A DNA stretch of 39,260 bases from Deltaproteobacteria bacterium (GCA_031288415.1 JAITRL010000357.1:1-39260), one strand, 5' to 3'. Counted from the stretch's first letter, positions 8,353-16,552 are shown. Numbers and translations are program-made. Notes: generated by a model not told the origin, from the sequence alone.

Positions 8353-8919
8353 TCATGGGAGCGTGAGATCGGCGCGGGCGGTGTTCACCCGGCCGGAATC
8401 CGGGCCCACCGTCAGGCGCCAGCCCCTCTTTTCGGCAGACGTCACCGCGGAGGGGTAAAAGAAGAGGTCGAAGGGCCTGGGGTCGGAGTACACCCTGCTG
8501 TCAGGCATGAAGATGGCGTAGCGCACCCCGGCGGGGGCCTTGGAGGCCCCGTCGTGGGCGGGGGACGCGGCGATGTCCGCCACGCTCACGCCCTTGGCGA
8601 ATCTCCGTCTGGAGCCGGTGTCGGCCTGCCACCCGGTCACGGCGGAGCCGGTGTAGACCGCGGTCTGGCTCTCGATCCAGCAGGGATCCTCCGCGCAGCT
8701 GATGACCACGCGGACGGGCTTCTGGACGGTCGCGGCCTTGAGCCTCGCCTTCTGCATGTAAGAGTCGGTCTGCTTGACTTCGGAGGACACCCTGGAGTCC
8801 GGGAGTATCCGCGACAGGAGAGGGTACGCTATGAGCGAGAGGATGCCCACTATCGCGATGACCACCAGCAGCTCAAACAGGGTGAAGGCCGAGCGGGCCT
8901 TTTCGGGCGGAATGCTCAT
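8353..8919 (-). CDS. GspH/FimT-type minor pseudopilin
   Basis: 188 residues with a type IV pilin N-terminus: leader ending KARSA, then FTLFELLVVIAIVGILSLIAYPLL. The residue before the cleavage site is alanine rather than the usual glycine, which prepilin peptidases sometimes tolerate. Glu at mature position 5 is conserved. The C-terminal half fits the GspH/FimT beta domain, with one CAEDPC disulfide candidate. Its ATG overlaps the PilW stop by four bases (ATGA), indicating translational coupling. Probably a minor pilin priming pilus assembly; a type II secretion pseudopilin is the alternative, less likely next to PilV, PilW and PilX. Confidence 0.85.
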   Translation of the reverse strand: MSIPPEKARSAFTLFELLVVIAIVGILSLIAYPLLSRILPDSRVSSEVKQTDSYMQKARLKAATVQKPVRVVISCAEDPCWIESQTAVYTGSAVTGWQADTGSRRRFAKGVSVADIAASPAHDGASKAPAGVRYAIFMPDSRVYSDPRPFDLFFYPSAVTSAEKRGWRLTVGPDSGRVNTARADLTLP

Positions 8920-10034
8920 GTGTGGAAGTTCCTCAGGAAGACTGTTTCGATAAGCACGTTCCGCAGACGGTTGTCCGGCGCGGTTCCCTCCGCGCGGTTG
9001 AAGAGCGCGGGCCTGCGGTGGATGGGGGGGCCGTCCCCGTAGGGGGAACGCGCCGTGATGCCCAGCGCCACCGCCTTCACCCTGTGGGTGTCCAGGGCGG
9101 TCGAGCTGATGTCGGGGTCGTTCGACGCGCGGGAGAAGTCGACGTCGTGGTTGTCCATGAAATAGTAAACCTGCAGGTCCTCGATGTTGCTCGCCACTAT
9201 CGAGGAGGTGCCGGCAAGGTCGTTGTAGTCCGTCTTGGCGGAGTCGTGGTAGGAAGCCATGAGGGCGTTGCGGGCCGTGTCCAGCCAGTAGGTGATGATG
9301 CCCACGTCCCGGAAGTTGTAGACGTTGAGGCCGACCGGGTCGAAGCCGGCCGGGAAGACGCTGGAGGAGGCGGTGAAGCGGCCGCCGGGCTTGACGGGGA
9401 TCTCGTCGGCCTCGCCCCCGCTGAAGCTGATGCTGTCGGACTCGAAGATCAGCGCGCTGGTGCCGGAGCCGACGGCGATGATGTCGCCGCTCTTGAGGGC
9501 GCTTTCCGAGATGCCGTTGTTCAGGGAGAGCCTGTTGCCGGAGAGGCCGGTCACTTGGGCCAGGGGGCTTCCCGTCTCCACCTCGGCGCGGAATATGGTT
9601 ACCGTGTCGGGATCGGTGTCGCCCCCGTCAACCCCGAAAATGGCCCGGACGCCGGGAGTGGAGGTGTCGGCGTGCCTGAACCAGGTGGAGACGGCCACCA
9701 TTTCGGAGGGGGGGTGCAGGCCTGCGCGCGCCTCTTCGCGGGAAGTGGTGAAGGCCTGCATCAGCTTGAAGTCCGGGCCGATGACGTAAAACCCGTTCCC
9801 GGCCATGCGCACGTCCCGGCTTATGGTGTAGAGGGCCACCCGCAGGTTCTGGTACTGCTGGAGGTAGGCATCCTCCCTCAGGTAATAGCTGGCGTTAAGG
9901 CGGTAGATGGAGAAGGCCACCCCGGTGACGATGAGCGAGATGACCATGACCACCAGAAGTTCGATGAGGGTGATGCCCCCGCGCGCGCGGGGGGGCCGGG
10001 GGCTCGCGGTATGTCTGACGCGTTTGTCCGTCAC
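8916..10034 (-). CDS. pilW: PilW-type minor pilin
   Basis: 372 residues. A basic leader ending PRARGG precedes ITLIELLVVMVISLIVTGVAF, a class III signal and N-terminal helix with Glu at mature position 5. The long periplasmic part contains the SRDVRMAGNGF segment and a C-terminal IEDLQVYYFMD segment typical of PilW-like proteins. The start is GTG 10034, with AGAAGGA nine bases upstream. It is the second gene of the operon and overlaps the FimT-like gene by four bases. Confidence 0.85.
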   Translation of the reverse strand: MTDKRVRHTASPRPPRARGGITLIELLVVMVISLIVTGVAFSIYRLNASYYLREDAYLQQYQNLRVALYTISRDVRMAGNGFYVIGPDFKLMQAFTTSREEARAGLHPPSEMVAVSTWFRHADTSTPGVRAIFGVDGGDTDPDTVTIFRAEVETGSPLAQVTGLSGNRLSLNNGISESALKSGDIIAVGSGTSALIFESDSISFSGGEADEIPVKPGGRFTASSSVFPAGFDPVGLNVYNFRDVGIITYWLDTARNALMASYHDSAKTDYNDLAGTSSIVASNIEDLQVYYFMDNHDVDFSRASNDPDISSTALDTHRVKAVALGITARSPYGDGPPIHRRPALFNRAEGTAPDNRLRNVLIETVFLRNFHT

Positions 10035-10082
10035 GGAGGTTGTCCTTCTTGGGGCTGGCTTTACGTCTGCGGGAGATGCGGG

Positions 10083-10955
10083 TCAGGCCCGGGCTCCGCC
10101 GGCGGCTGCCTGGCCTTCCGGGGTCTGCGGAGCGGCCTGGCCTTCCGGGGTCTGCGGGGGGGCGGAAGCCCCGGGGAGATTGGAGGGCCCTGTCTGGGGA
10201 AGGGGAAGATCCACGGTTTGGGGGCGTCCCTGGATGCTGATCCTGGCCGTGTTGTAGTCCCAGCGGACCTCGATCGCGGCCGGGGACTGGCGGGGGTTCA
10301 GGCACTCGCCCACCAGGGTGAAGCCCTCGGAGGTCCTGGAGGACCAGAGCCTGAGGGCCGTTATCTCTTGGCAGAGGTCAGGGGCCAGGATAGGGACGTA
10401 ATACTTGTAGAACCTGGACTCGCTTCCGCGGTAGTCGATGCGCCTGTCGATGTGCCTGACCCTCAGAAGATCCCTCTGGATGGACAGCAGGTCGGGCAGG
10501 AGCAGGTCCCTTCCGTAATCGGGAGGGGGAGCCGCCGCCGCCGCGGTCGCCGGGGGCGGAGGGGCCGCCGCCGAATGGAAGACCCAGCCGATGGCAACCA
10601 GGAGGGCCGCCACCAGAAGGCAGGTGAGGCCCAGGAAAACCCATGTCTTTTTAGGGACCTCCGGGATCACCGGGAGGGCATCCAGCGCCTGCCCGATGTC
10701 GGTCTCCCGTCTCCGGCCTCCCAGGGCGCCGTAATCTATACGGTTCAGGATATCCGCGACTTGCCTCTGGCGGTCGGGGCTGGGGCTGCGGGACTGGGGG
10801 GGGGCGGAGAGCCCCAGCTCGCCTGCCAGGTCAGGGCGCTGAGGCCGGAAGCGCTCGCCGCATTTGGGACACCTGACCCATACCTCCTTGCCGCCTTCCA
10901 GGTAGCTGTCAGGCAAGCGGAGCTTGACCATGCATCCGGGGCAGTGGAGAATCAT
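10083..10955 (-). CDS. Zinc-ribbon (MJ0042-type) membrane protein heading the pilin operon
   Basis: 290 residues. An N-terminal zinc ribbon has C5-x2-C8 and C29-x2-C32, the MJ0042 pattern. A Pro/Arg-rich linker follows, then one membrane helix (about 104-126), an Ala/Pro-rich stretch (128-145) and a C-terminal domain of about 110 residues resembling the DUF3426 arrangement. The tail contains an exact 8-residue duplication, PQTPEGQA twice. ATG 10955 is chosen because translation then begins directly before the ribbon; a frame extending to 11147 adds 64 unlikely residues. It is the first gene after the operon promoter. Its role in pilus biogenesis is inferred from position only. Confidence 0.75.
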   Translation of the reverse strand: MILHCPGCMVKLRLPDSYLEGGKEVWVRCPKCGERFRPQRPDLAGELGLSAPPQSRSPSPDRQRQVADILNRIDYGALGGRRRETDIGQALDALPVIPEVPKKTWVFLGLTCLLVAALLVAIGWVFHSAAAPPPPATAAAAAPPPDYGRDLLLPDLLSIQRDLLRVRHIDRRIDYRGSESRFYKYYVPILAPDLCQEITALRLWSSRTSEGFTLVGECLNPRQSPAAIEVRWDYNTARISIQGRPQTVDLPLPQTGPSNLPGASAPPQTPEGQAAPQTPEGQAAAGGARA

Positions 10956-11162
10956 GGGGGCTCGCGGCCGCCTCCCGCGCCGCAAGCCGGGGAGGGCCCT
11001 CTGGGCGGGCCTCCCGGCAGGAGGGCGTAAGGCCGGTAAAAGTTGGCGGGGCTTGAGGTCCCGGCCCGGACGGGCGGGGACTTGCGGCCGGAGTTGCCCA
11101 GGGAGGGGGGGATAGGGGCTGGCCGCCTGCGGGTGGCTCCGGGACATTCCGGACCCAAAAAC

Positions 11163-11191
11163 ATATTATGTTCTCGGCAGTCAACAGTCAA
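11163..11191 (-). promoter_or_regulatory. Sigma-70 promoter of the zinc-ribbon/pilin operon
   Basis: On the minus strand TTGACT (11186-11191), a 17-bp spacer and TAATAT (11163-11168) form a near-consensus promoter. The start should be near 11156, giving a 200-nt leader before the ATG at 10955. A second TTGACT (11179-11184) directly repeats the first and could be an activator site. Confidence 0.75.
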
Positions 11192-12560
11192 GGCGCCGGG
11201 GTGTCCCGGAGGCAAGCGGATCCGCGCCTTCCTTCCGCGGGCGGCCCGCTTGCGGGTCCTATGGCCTTCCAGCCCCTGGGAGGCTACAGGGAGCGTTGAA
11301 GTTTTGGTTAACCGGATTTTGACCTTCGGACCATAAAACGACCTTGCGGGCTCTCGATCCCTGCGGCGCCGGGAAGGCTGGGTCGCGTGAAAACGCCCGG
11401 AACCGCAGGGCCGCCTGCGGCAGGCCCTGTAGGGGCCTGAAAGCCGCGGCGGGCACGGCGGGAGCGAGGGCCTGGGCTTCCGCCGTGCAAATGCAATATA
11501 ATGCAAGTTCCGTGCCTCGGCCTCTAAAGACTGGCTGAGGCGGCCCCCCCGTCTCCCGCCTTGCCTGACTGTCAGGCCCTCCTCGCCGCCGGCCGCTCCC
11601 CCCCGGCCCCGCGTCGGCGGCAGGCGCCTGAGGGGCGGTCCGCCGCGGCGGGAGGTTCCGGTCGCCTCCCGGGGGGCGCGCGGTCATGGCCTGAGCGGCG
11701 CCTTGGCCAGGACCGGAAGGGTCGCGGCCGATCCTGCGGCGACGGCTTGGCGCCGAGGGCGCCGCCTTCCGCCTGTCAGGGCGGGAGGCCCGTAGACCGC
11801 TGGCCGCAGTCCTGGCCAGGCCCGGCCGCCTTCAGGCCGGCCAGCTCCGCCGGGCATGTTTTTTTCCTTGCCTCCTCACCGAGGCTGGAAATGTCGCCTT
11901 CGGCAAGGGACGCCTTTGACGCGGGCCGCGGACAGCGGCTCGGGGGGAGGCGGGAGCGGCGCCAGGCGCCCGAAAGGCCGGGCTTGTCCGCGGCCGCGCG
12001 GCGCGGCCGGGGCTCCCCGCGGCTCGACAGGGAGAAAATCCAGGGAGTCCGTGATCAGTTCCGGGCTCAGGGTTGCGGGAGGCCGCGCCGGCCCCTCGGC
12101 GGCGTAAGGAATGTTCCTGCGGCCGAGGGCGCGGGCAGGCTTCCTGCCTCCAAACAACCGGCGCGGAAGGGGCAATAAGCCCGGACAGGCAGGCAGGGCC
12201 GGGCGGCCGCTCAGGAGCCTGCCGCGATCGCCATGTCCGGCCGGGCCGCCGCGCGTAGCCGATAATGCCGCCTCCGGCGCGGCGGGCATGCCTGCCGCGA
12301 TTGACTCCGTTCGCGCGGCCGGCCGGGCGGCCGGGGGCGCTATGGCCTTACGGCGGGCAGGGGCCGTGGCGTGAACCCGCGCGGTTCGGCGTGGCCTTTA
12401 GGATTAAGCCGGGCGGGGCGCAAGGGCGGGGCCGGGAGGGAAGACGGGGCGGGGAGGCGGGGAAAGAGGCAGGGGGAAGGGGAGAGGGGATAATTAAAGG
12501 CGGGAGATGGGCGGCCTGCGGGCATTCAGGCGGAGGGCACGGCAGGAAGAGCGGGCATGT
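11192..12560. other. Long gene-free stretch
   Basis: About 1.4 kb without a supportable gene. A TATAAT lies at 11497-11502 inside a run of ATGCAA/TGCAA motifs, without a -35 partner. I looked for the tRNA T-loop, RNase P, tmRNA and SRP RNA core motifs and found none. The G-rich tract at its right end is listed separately. Confidence 0.5.
12411..12490. other. 80-bp G-run tract (C-rich on the minus strand)
   Basis: The plus strand carries about a dozen runs of three to five G, interrupted mostly by A, just downstream of the PilZ-protein stop. In a minus-strand transcript this is a C-rich, G-poor run, which fits a Rho-utilisation site. As DNA the G strand could fold into quadruplexes. Neither role is proven. 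Confidence 0.5.
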
Positions 12561-13130
12561 CTAGAAGATCTCGCGGCGCCTCCTGATTTCCTCGCGCTGC
12601 TTGGTGAAGATCCACTGGACAATCTCGTTCTGGTCCGAGCCCAGGATGTCAGTGAACTCGAAGCCGTAGACGAACCTTTCGCCCGTGGAGGAGGGGACGG
12701 GCTGGGGGGGGAGCTCGGCCGACGGCAGGATCCGCACCACCCTTCCCAGGATGTCCATCAGCCGGCCCTCGGTGTAGGGGAGGACCAGGCCGATCTCCAG
12801 GTAGGTCCCGATGGGGAAGTCCGTGTAATGGCCGAAGGAGAGCCCGAACTCGGAGACGTCCTGGACCAGGGCCTGGTTCATGTAGTTCTTGCGGGTGCTC
12901 GATTCGGCGAGGATGCTGAGGATCAGGGACAGTTTCCTGTCGATGCGGGCGAGGATTATCTGCGACTCGCTCTTGAGCTTGGGCATGGGCTCGGCGTCCA
13001 GGGCGGCCAGGCGCTTGACAGTCGAGTCCTGGCCCCTGATGTACTCGGCCGGGTTGTCAAGGACGTTGAAGAGCATCTGGGTGGGCATCATGGCCCTGAG
13101 GCCCTTGCGTCTCTCGTCACTGGAAGACAT
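12561..13130 (-). CDS. PilZ-domain protein (putative c-di-GMP receptor)
   Basis: 189 residues. A helical N-terminal half (about 1-78, with NPAEYIRG and ARIDRKLSLILSILAE) precedes a C-terminal PilZ barrel. The barrel carries the D91-x-S-x2-G96 motif (DVSEFG) and ends with FEFTDILGSDQNEIVQWIFTKQREEIRRR, the usual PilZ finish. The upstream RxxxR c-di-GMP motif is not clear: only R80-K81 in STRKNY is present. Nucleotide binding is therefore likely but unproven. ATG 13130 has GAGG nine bases upstream and lies inside the end of the diguanylate cyclase gene (14-bp overlap). The pair probably forms a synthesis-and-response unit. Confidence 0.82.
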   Translation of the reverse strand: MSSSDERRKGLRAMMPTQMLFNVLDNPAEYIRGQDSTVKRLAALDAEPMPKLKSESQIILARIDRKLSLILSILAESSTRKNYMNQALVQDVSEFGLSFGHYTDFPIGTYLEIGLVLPYTEGRLMDILGRVVRILPSAELPPQPVPSSTGERFVYGFEFTDILGSDQNEIVQWIFTKQREEIRRRREIF

Positions 13131-14484
13131 AGCGGCGATCCTCGATCTTGCTTTCGGGGCGGAGGTCCGAGGCGAGGCGCACGGCGTCGCGGCCATCCCT
13201 CTTGGCCAGGTACATGGCCTGGTCGGACCAGTATAACAAATCCTCGGGGGAATTGATCAGGAAATGATCCAACGTGGAGATCCCCTGGCTGACCGTGGGC
13301 CTTACTAGGGAGCCCCTGACGGGGCAGCGGGCGGTGGAGAGGGCCTCCCTGAACCGCTTTGCCAGGTTCCGGGCCTGCTCCTGGTCGGTCCAGGGAAGGA
13401 GGGCCGCGAACTCCTCGCCGCCGATGCGGCAGACGATATCCCCTGTGCGCACGGTCCTCTCCAGGGTCCTGGCGACCCATTTGAGGATCTCGTCCCCGGT
13501 CTGGTGCCCGAAGGTGTCGTTGACGCTCTTGAAATGATCGATGTCGATCATCAGCAGGCTCAGGGGGGTGTTGTGGCGGCCGGCCTTGGCGAACTCCCGG
13601 TCGAGGTTGTCCATGAAGGCGCGGCGGTTCAGGAGCGAGGTCAGGGGGTCGCGGGAGGCAAGCCGCACGGCCTCCTGGTACTGCCTGGCCCTGTAGAGGT
13701 GGAGGGAGGCCGCCCAGACGAGTTCCTCAAGGGCCCCGTGCGGTATGTCGTGGCTCTCCCCCTTCAGGCCGGGGAAGCTCATGACGAGCCGGCCCAGGAG
13801 GGTCCCCCGGCAGATCAGGTCGCGTGTCAAGCGCCCGGCCGGCGGCTCGGCCGCGTCGGAGTCGAAGCTGAACATCTCCGCGGGCTCGCCCCCGCCCGAT
13901 AATGTTCCGGGGGCGCCTTCGGGCTTGGCGAGGGCCTCGGAGAGCTCCTTCGAGAGCTCGACCCTGGTCACGGCCCCCGGCAGGAGCGAGTCGCCGGCGG
14001 CGCGGATGGAGTCGACCAGGGCCCCCAGCTCCTGGCTCCCGGCGAGCCTCTTGTAGATAGCGAGCTCCCGCTCGCTGTCAAGGCTGCTCCTGGAGACCAG
14101 GGCGTTAAGAAGCCTGATGCCGTCCAGGGCCTTGCCGATGACGCAGCGCAGGCGCTCGTGGTCAGCGGGCTTCCGCAGGATCGTGAAGACGCCGCCGGCG
14201 ACGAGGTCCATCGCCCTGTCGAAGCCCGGGTCCCTGGAGAGGACCACAAGCTGCGCGGCGAGCCTGAGCCTCTCCATGTCCTCCAGGAGCCGCGCGGGGT
14301 TTTCGAGGCCGGGCAGGTCGTCCGCGGCGATGATGAGATCGGGGCGGCCCAGGGCCATCAGGCGCAGCCCCTCCCCGAGGCAGTCGGCCCAAATGATCCT
14401 GGAACCGAAGGGCCTGGCGGCGGCGCTCACGCGGGGGACCTCGGCCCCGTCGCTGTCTATCACTAATATCGTGCTGGACTGCAT
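13117..14484 (-). CDS. Diguanylate cyclase with degenerate receiver domain
   Basis: 455 residues that should make c-di-GMP from two GTP. Residues 1-120 form a receiver-like domain. D10 and the conserved Lys (K105, RKP) are present, but the phospho-acceptor position is Ala (A54 in IIAADDLPG) with Asp at 55-56, so normal phosphorylation is doubtful. A middle region (about 130-265) is unassigned. The GGDEF domain (about 275-440) has DPLTSLLNRRAF, DIDHFKSVNDTFGH and the active site GGEEF (355-359). The product-inhibition site RTGD (346-349) lies five residues before it. ATG 14484 has AAGGAGG eight bases upstream. It is co-transcribed with the overlapping PilZ gene behind a sigma-54-type promoter. 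Confidence 0.93.
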   Translation of the reverse strand: MQSSTILVIDSDGAEVPRVSAAARPFGSRIIWADCLGEGLRLMALGRPDLIIAADDLPGLENPARLLEDMERLRLAAQLVVLSRDPGFDRAMDLVAGGVFTILRKPADHERLRCVIGKALDGIRLLNALVSRSSLDSERELAIYKRLAGSQELGALVDSIRAAGDSLLPGAVTRVELSKELSEALAKPEGAPGTLSGGGEPAEMFSFDSDAAEPPAGRLTRDLICRGTLLGRLVMSFPGLKGESHDIPHGALEELVWAASLHLYRARQYQEAVRLASRDPLTSLLNRRAFMDNLDREFAKAGRHNTPLSLLMIDIDHFKSVNDTFGHQTGDEILKWVARTLERTVRTGDIVCRIGGEEFAALLPWTDQEQARNLAKRFREALSTARCPVRGSLVRPTVSQGISTLDHFLINSPEDLLYWSDQAMYLAKRDGRDAVRLASDLRPESKIEDRRYVFQ

Positions 14485-14554
14485 CGGCGTTCCTCCTTGG
14501 CTGCTGCCTCCCTACGGTTCCGTCGGAGGCGCCCTTTTTCTTCCTGGCCCCAAT

Positions 14555-14572
14555 AAAGCACCTTCCGTGCCA
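14555..14572 (-). promoter_or_regulatory. Sigma-54 (RpoN) promoter of the cyclase-PilZ operon
   Basis: The minus strand reads TGGCACGGAAGGTGCTTT. It has the invariant GG-N10-GC spacing and a perfect -24 box TGGCACG; the -12 box is GTGC rather than TTGC. Transcription would begin near 14546, about 60 nt before the ATG at 14484. Confidence 0.72.
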
Positions 14573-14699
14573 GCTTTCCCTGCCGTAGCCGCAAACCCGC
14601 TGTTTTTCTTGCGATCGGCGGGCAGGGGCCCCCTTTCCGGAGGCCTTCAAGACCGAAGCGGAAAAATCCTCCCTCCCTGCCCGGATATCGGGCGACAGA

Positions 14700-14713
14700 G
14701 TCAAAAAAATGAC
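14700..14713. promoter_or_regulatory. FleQ-box-like dyad upstream of the sigma-54 promoter
   Basis: GTCAAAAAAATGAC is a GTCA-N6-TGAC dyad of 14 bp. It agrees at 12 of 14 positions with the FleQ consensus known from Pseudomonas (GTCAATAAATTGAC). It is centred about 160 bp upstream of the predicted start, a typical distance for an RpoN enhancer site. That a FleQ-like activator binds it is inference. Confidence 0.5.
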
Positions 14714-15423
14714 AAGGGCTGCGGTCCAGGCCCTGCGGCAGGCGTTCCCCCGGCCTCGGCGGAGGCCGCCCGGGGCCCGCCGGAAAGGCTTTGGGGCAGC
14801 ATGTAAGGGGGGGATCGGGCCGGCCCGGAAAAGGCCTCCTGAGGTCCAAGGGGAACCGCCGGGCCGGTCAAGGGCTTTTGGGCTTGAGGCCGGGCCGGGC
14901 CAGGAAATGCCGCGGGGCCGGCAAGCCTAAGTCTGTCCGGCACGGATGGGAAAGACTGCCGGGCTTGGCTGGGAGATCCGCCCGGCATGTCCTGGGAGGG
15001 CTGCGGGCGATGGCGGGGAAATGGCTCCGGGCCCGGCCCGGGATAGCTGAGGGGCAGGGCGGCGGCGGGCCATGAGGAATGCGGCGCCTGAGGCCGGCCT
15101 CAGGGCTCGTTAACCATGATGAAGCCCCCTGCCGCAGGGAGACGCCGGGGCAAGGGGCCGGATCTGGCATAATAGGCCGGGATAGGCTATCCTCTGGGTC
15201 CGTCCGTTGCCGCGCGCCCAGCAAAAAAGCGCCGATCGGGATCGCAGGTTCCGGCGATCGGCGATCTCGAGGGGCCGGAATTCCCCGATCGCGGCTCCCA
15301 TAGGGAATGGAGCCCCCCGCGAGCCGAGAATTCCGGCGGTCCCCCGATTTCATTACCGCTAAATTTAATGATCCCGGGAGACCGGGCGGCGCCGGCCGGC
15401 CGCTCTCCCTGGAGAACGCCCCC
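14714..15423. other. Gene-free divergent spacer before rmlC
   Basis: No gene was recognised. It contains an orphan minus-strand terminator (15223-15263), a cluster of CGATCG motifs (15233-15292) and a CATTA-N10-TAATG dyad (about 15350-15369) just upstream of rmlC. The last includes a TTTAAT -10-like hexamer without a -35 box. Confidence 0.45.
15223..15263 (-). terminator. Intrinsic terminator without an obvious upstream gene
   Basis: A perfect 9-bp stem (CGCCGATCG at 15230-15238 with CGATCGGCG at 15255-15263) has a 16-nt loop and, on the minus strand, a T6 run (15223-15228) one base after it. The nearest upstream minus-strand gene is fliE, which already has its own terminator. This one would stop a transcript running antisense to rmlC/dtd or one starting in the spacer. 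Confidence 0.6.
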
Positions 15424-16050
15424 ATGAAGATCCTCTCCGTGACCCCCCTGGAGATTCCCGACGTGAAGGTGATCCGCGCCGCCCGCTTCAGGGACGGCCG
15501 CGGCTACTTCACTGAGCATTTCCGGGCCTCCGACTTCAACGAGCTGGCCTCCGGCCCCCTGGGGGCCCCCGGGGCCAGGATGCTGCAGGCCAACGAGAGC
15601 TGGTCCCGCCGGGGGGTCATCCGCGGGCTCCACTTCCAGTGGGCGCCCAGTATGGGCAAGCTCGTAAGGCCACTGAGCGGGCGGCTCGTCGACATGGCCC
15701 TGGACATCCGCCGCGGTTCCCCCGCCCTGGGGAAGATAATCCTCTACGACATGCCGTTCGACCAAGAGGCGGACTGGCTCGAGTGGATCTGGCTCCCGCC
15801 GGGGTTCGCGCACGGGTGCCTGTTCCCCTGCGATACCGCCATCGAGTACCTCTGCACCGGGGAATACAGCCCGCTGACGGAGGCCGGCATCTCGCCGCTG
15901 GCCCCGGATCTCGACTGGTCGCTGGCGGATCCCGCCCTCAAGGCCGAGTTCGAGGCCATCCTCTCCGGGGGCGCAGTGCTGTCCGCGAAAGATCGCGCCG
16001 GGGCCACCCTCGCCTCCTGGCTGGCCTGCGGGGACTCGCGTAACTTTTAG
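15424..16050 (+). CDS. rmlC: dTDP-4-dehydrorhamnose 3,5-epimerase
   Basis: Third enzyme of dTDP-L-rhamnose synthesis: a cupin-fold epimerase acting on dTDP-4-keto-6-deoxyglucose, for lipopolysaccharide or glycan sugars. The 208 residues (family about 180-210) show FRDGRGYFTEHF (22-33), the catalytic base H70 in RGLHFQ, the LVRPLSGRLVDMALDIRRGSP core (80-100), WLPPGFAHG (123-131), the Tyr-containing EYLCTGEYSP (141-150) and a C-terminal LSAKD acid (D190). ATG 15424 has GGAG about nine bases upstream. rmlA, rmlB and rmlD are not in this window, so another epimerase of the family is possible. Confidence 0.88.
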   Translation: MKILSVTPLEIPDVKVIRAARFRDGRGYFTEHFRASDFNELASGPLGAPGARMLQANESWSRRGVIRGLHFQWAPSMGKLVRPLSGRLVDMALDIRRGSPALGKIILYDMPFDQEADWLEWIWLPPGFAHGCLFPCDTAIEYLCTGEYSPLTEAGISPLAPDLDWSLADPALKAEFEAILSGGAVLSAKDRAGATLASWLACGDSRNF

Positions 16051-16111
16051 GGAGGGCCGCCGGGCCCTGGCCTGCTCCCGCGCGGGCGGCCCGGACAAGG
16101 GGGAAGTCGTC

Positions 16112-16552
16112 TTGAAGGCTTTGCTTCAGAGGGTGACCAGGGCCAGCGTGCGGGTCGGCGGCGAGACCGTGGGCGCCGTGGGCCGCGGGCTGTGCGTGTT
16201 TCTGGGCGTGGCCGCCGGGGACACCGAGGCCAACGCCGTCAAGCTCGCGGGCAAGGTCGTGAACCTGAGGCTCTTCGACGACGCCGAAGGCCGCATGAAC
16301 CTGTCGGCCCTGGAGACCGGGGCGGGGCTCCTGGTGGTGAGCCAGTTCACGCTCATGGCCGACACCCGCCGCGGAAGGCGGCCCAGCTGGGCCAACGCCG
16401 CGGAGCCCGGGAAGGCCGAGGAGCTCTACGGGCTCTTCGCCTCCGAGTGCGCCAAAAGCCTCAAGGTGGAGAAGGGCCGCTTCCGGGCCATGATGGAGGT
16501 GGAACTCGTCAACGACGGGCCCGTGACGGTGATGGTGGAAGATCCGGCCTGA
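16112..16552 (+). CDS. dtd: D-aminoacyl-tRNA deacylase
   Basis: Removes D-amino acids mistakenly attached to tRNA (translation quality control, cytosol). The 146-residue product has the usual length and both signatures: the SQFTL motif with T80, and NDGPVT (134-139), whose Gly-Pro pair forms the cross-subunit chiral filter. It opens with MKALLQRVTRASVRVGGE, typical of the family. The start is TTG 16112 with GGGGGAAG six bases upstream. It follows rmlC by 61 bp on the same strand and may be co-transcribed. Confidence 0.95.
   Translation: MKALLQRVTRASVRVGGETVGAVGRGLCVFLGVAAGDTEANAVKLAGKVVNLRLFDDAEGRMNLSALETGAGLLVVSQFTLMADTRRGRRPSWANAAEPGKAEELYGLFASECAKSLKVEKGRFRAMMEVELVNDGPVTVMVEDPA

Noticed and set aside
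8922-11030. 702-codon plus-strand frame across the pilin genes
   Set aside because: It is a mirror of five recognisable minus-strand genes; its product is Gly/Val/Arg-biased and unlike any protein family.
11490-11510. TATAAT within ATGCAA repeats as a promoter
   Set aside because: No -35 hexamer at 16-18 bp on either strand and no gene or RNA recognised downstream.
10956-12560. tRNA or other structural RNA gene in the longest spacers
   Set aside because: No T-loop, RNase P, tmRNA or SRP core motif was found by eye. A covariance-model scan would be decisive; a hit would overturn this.
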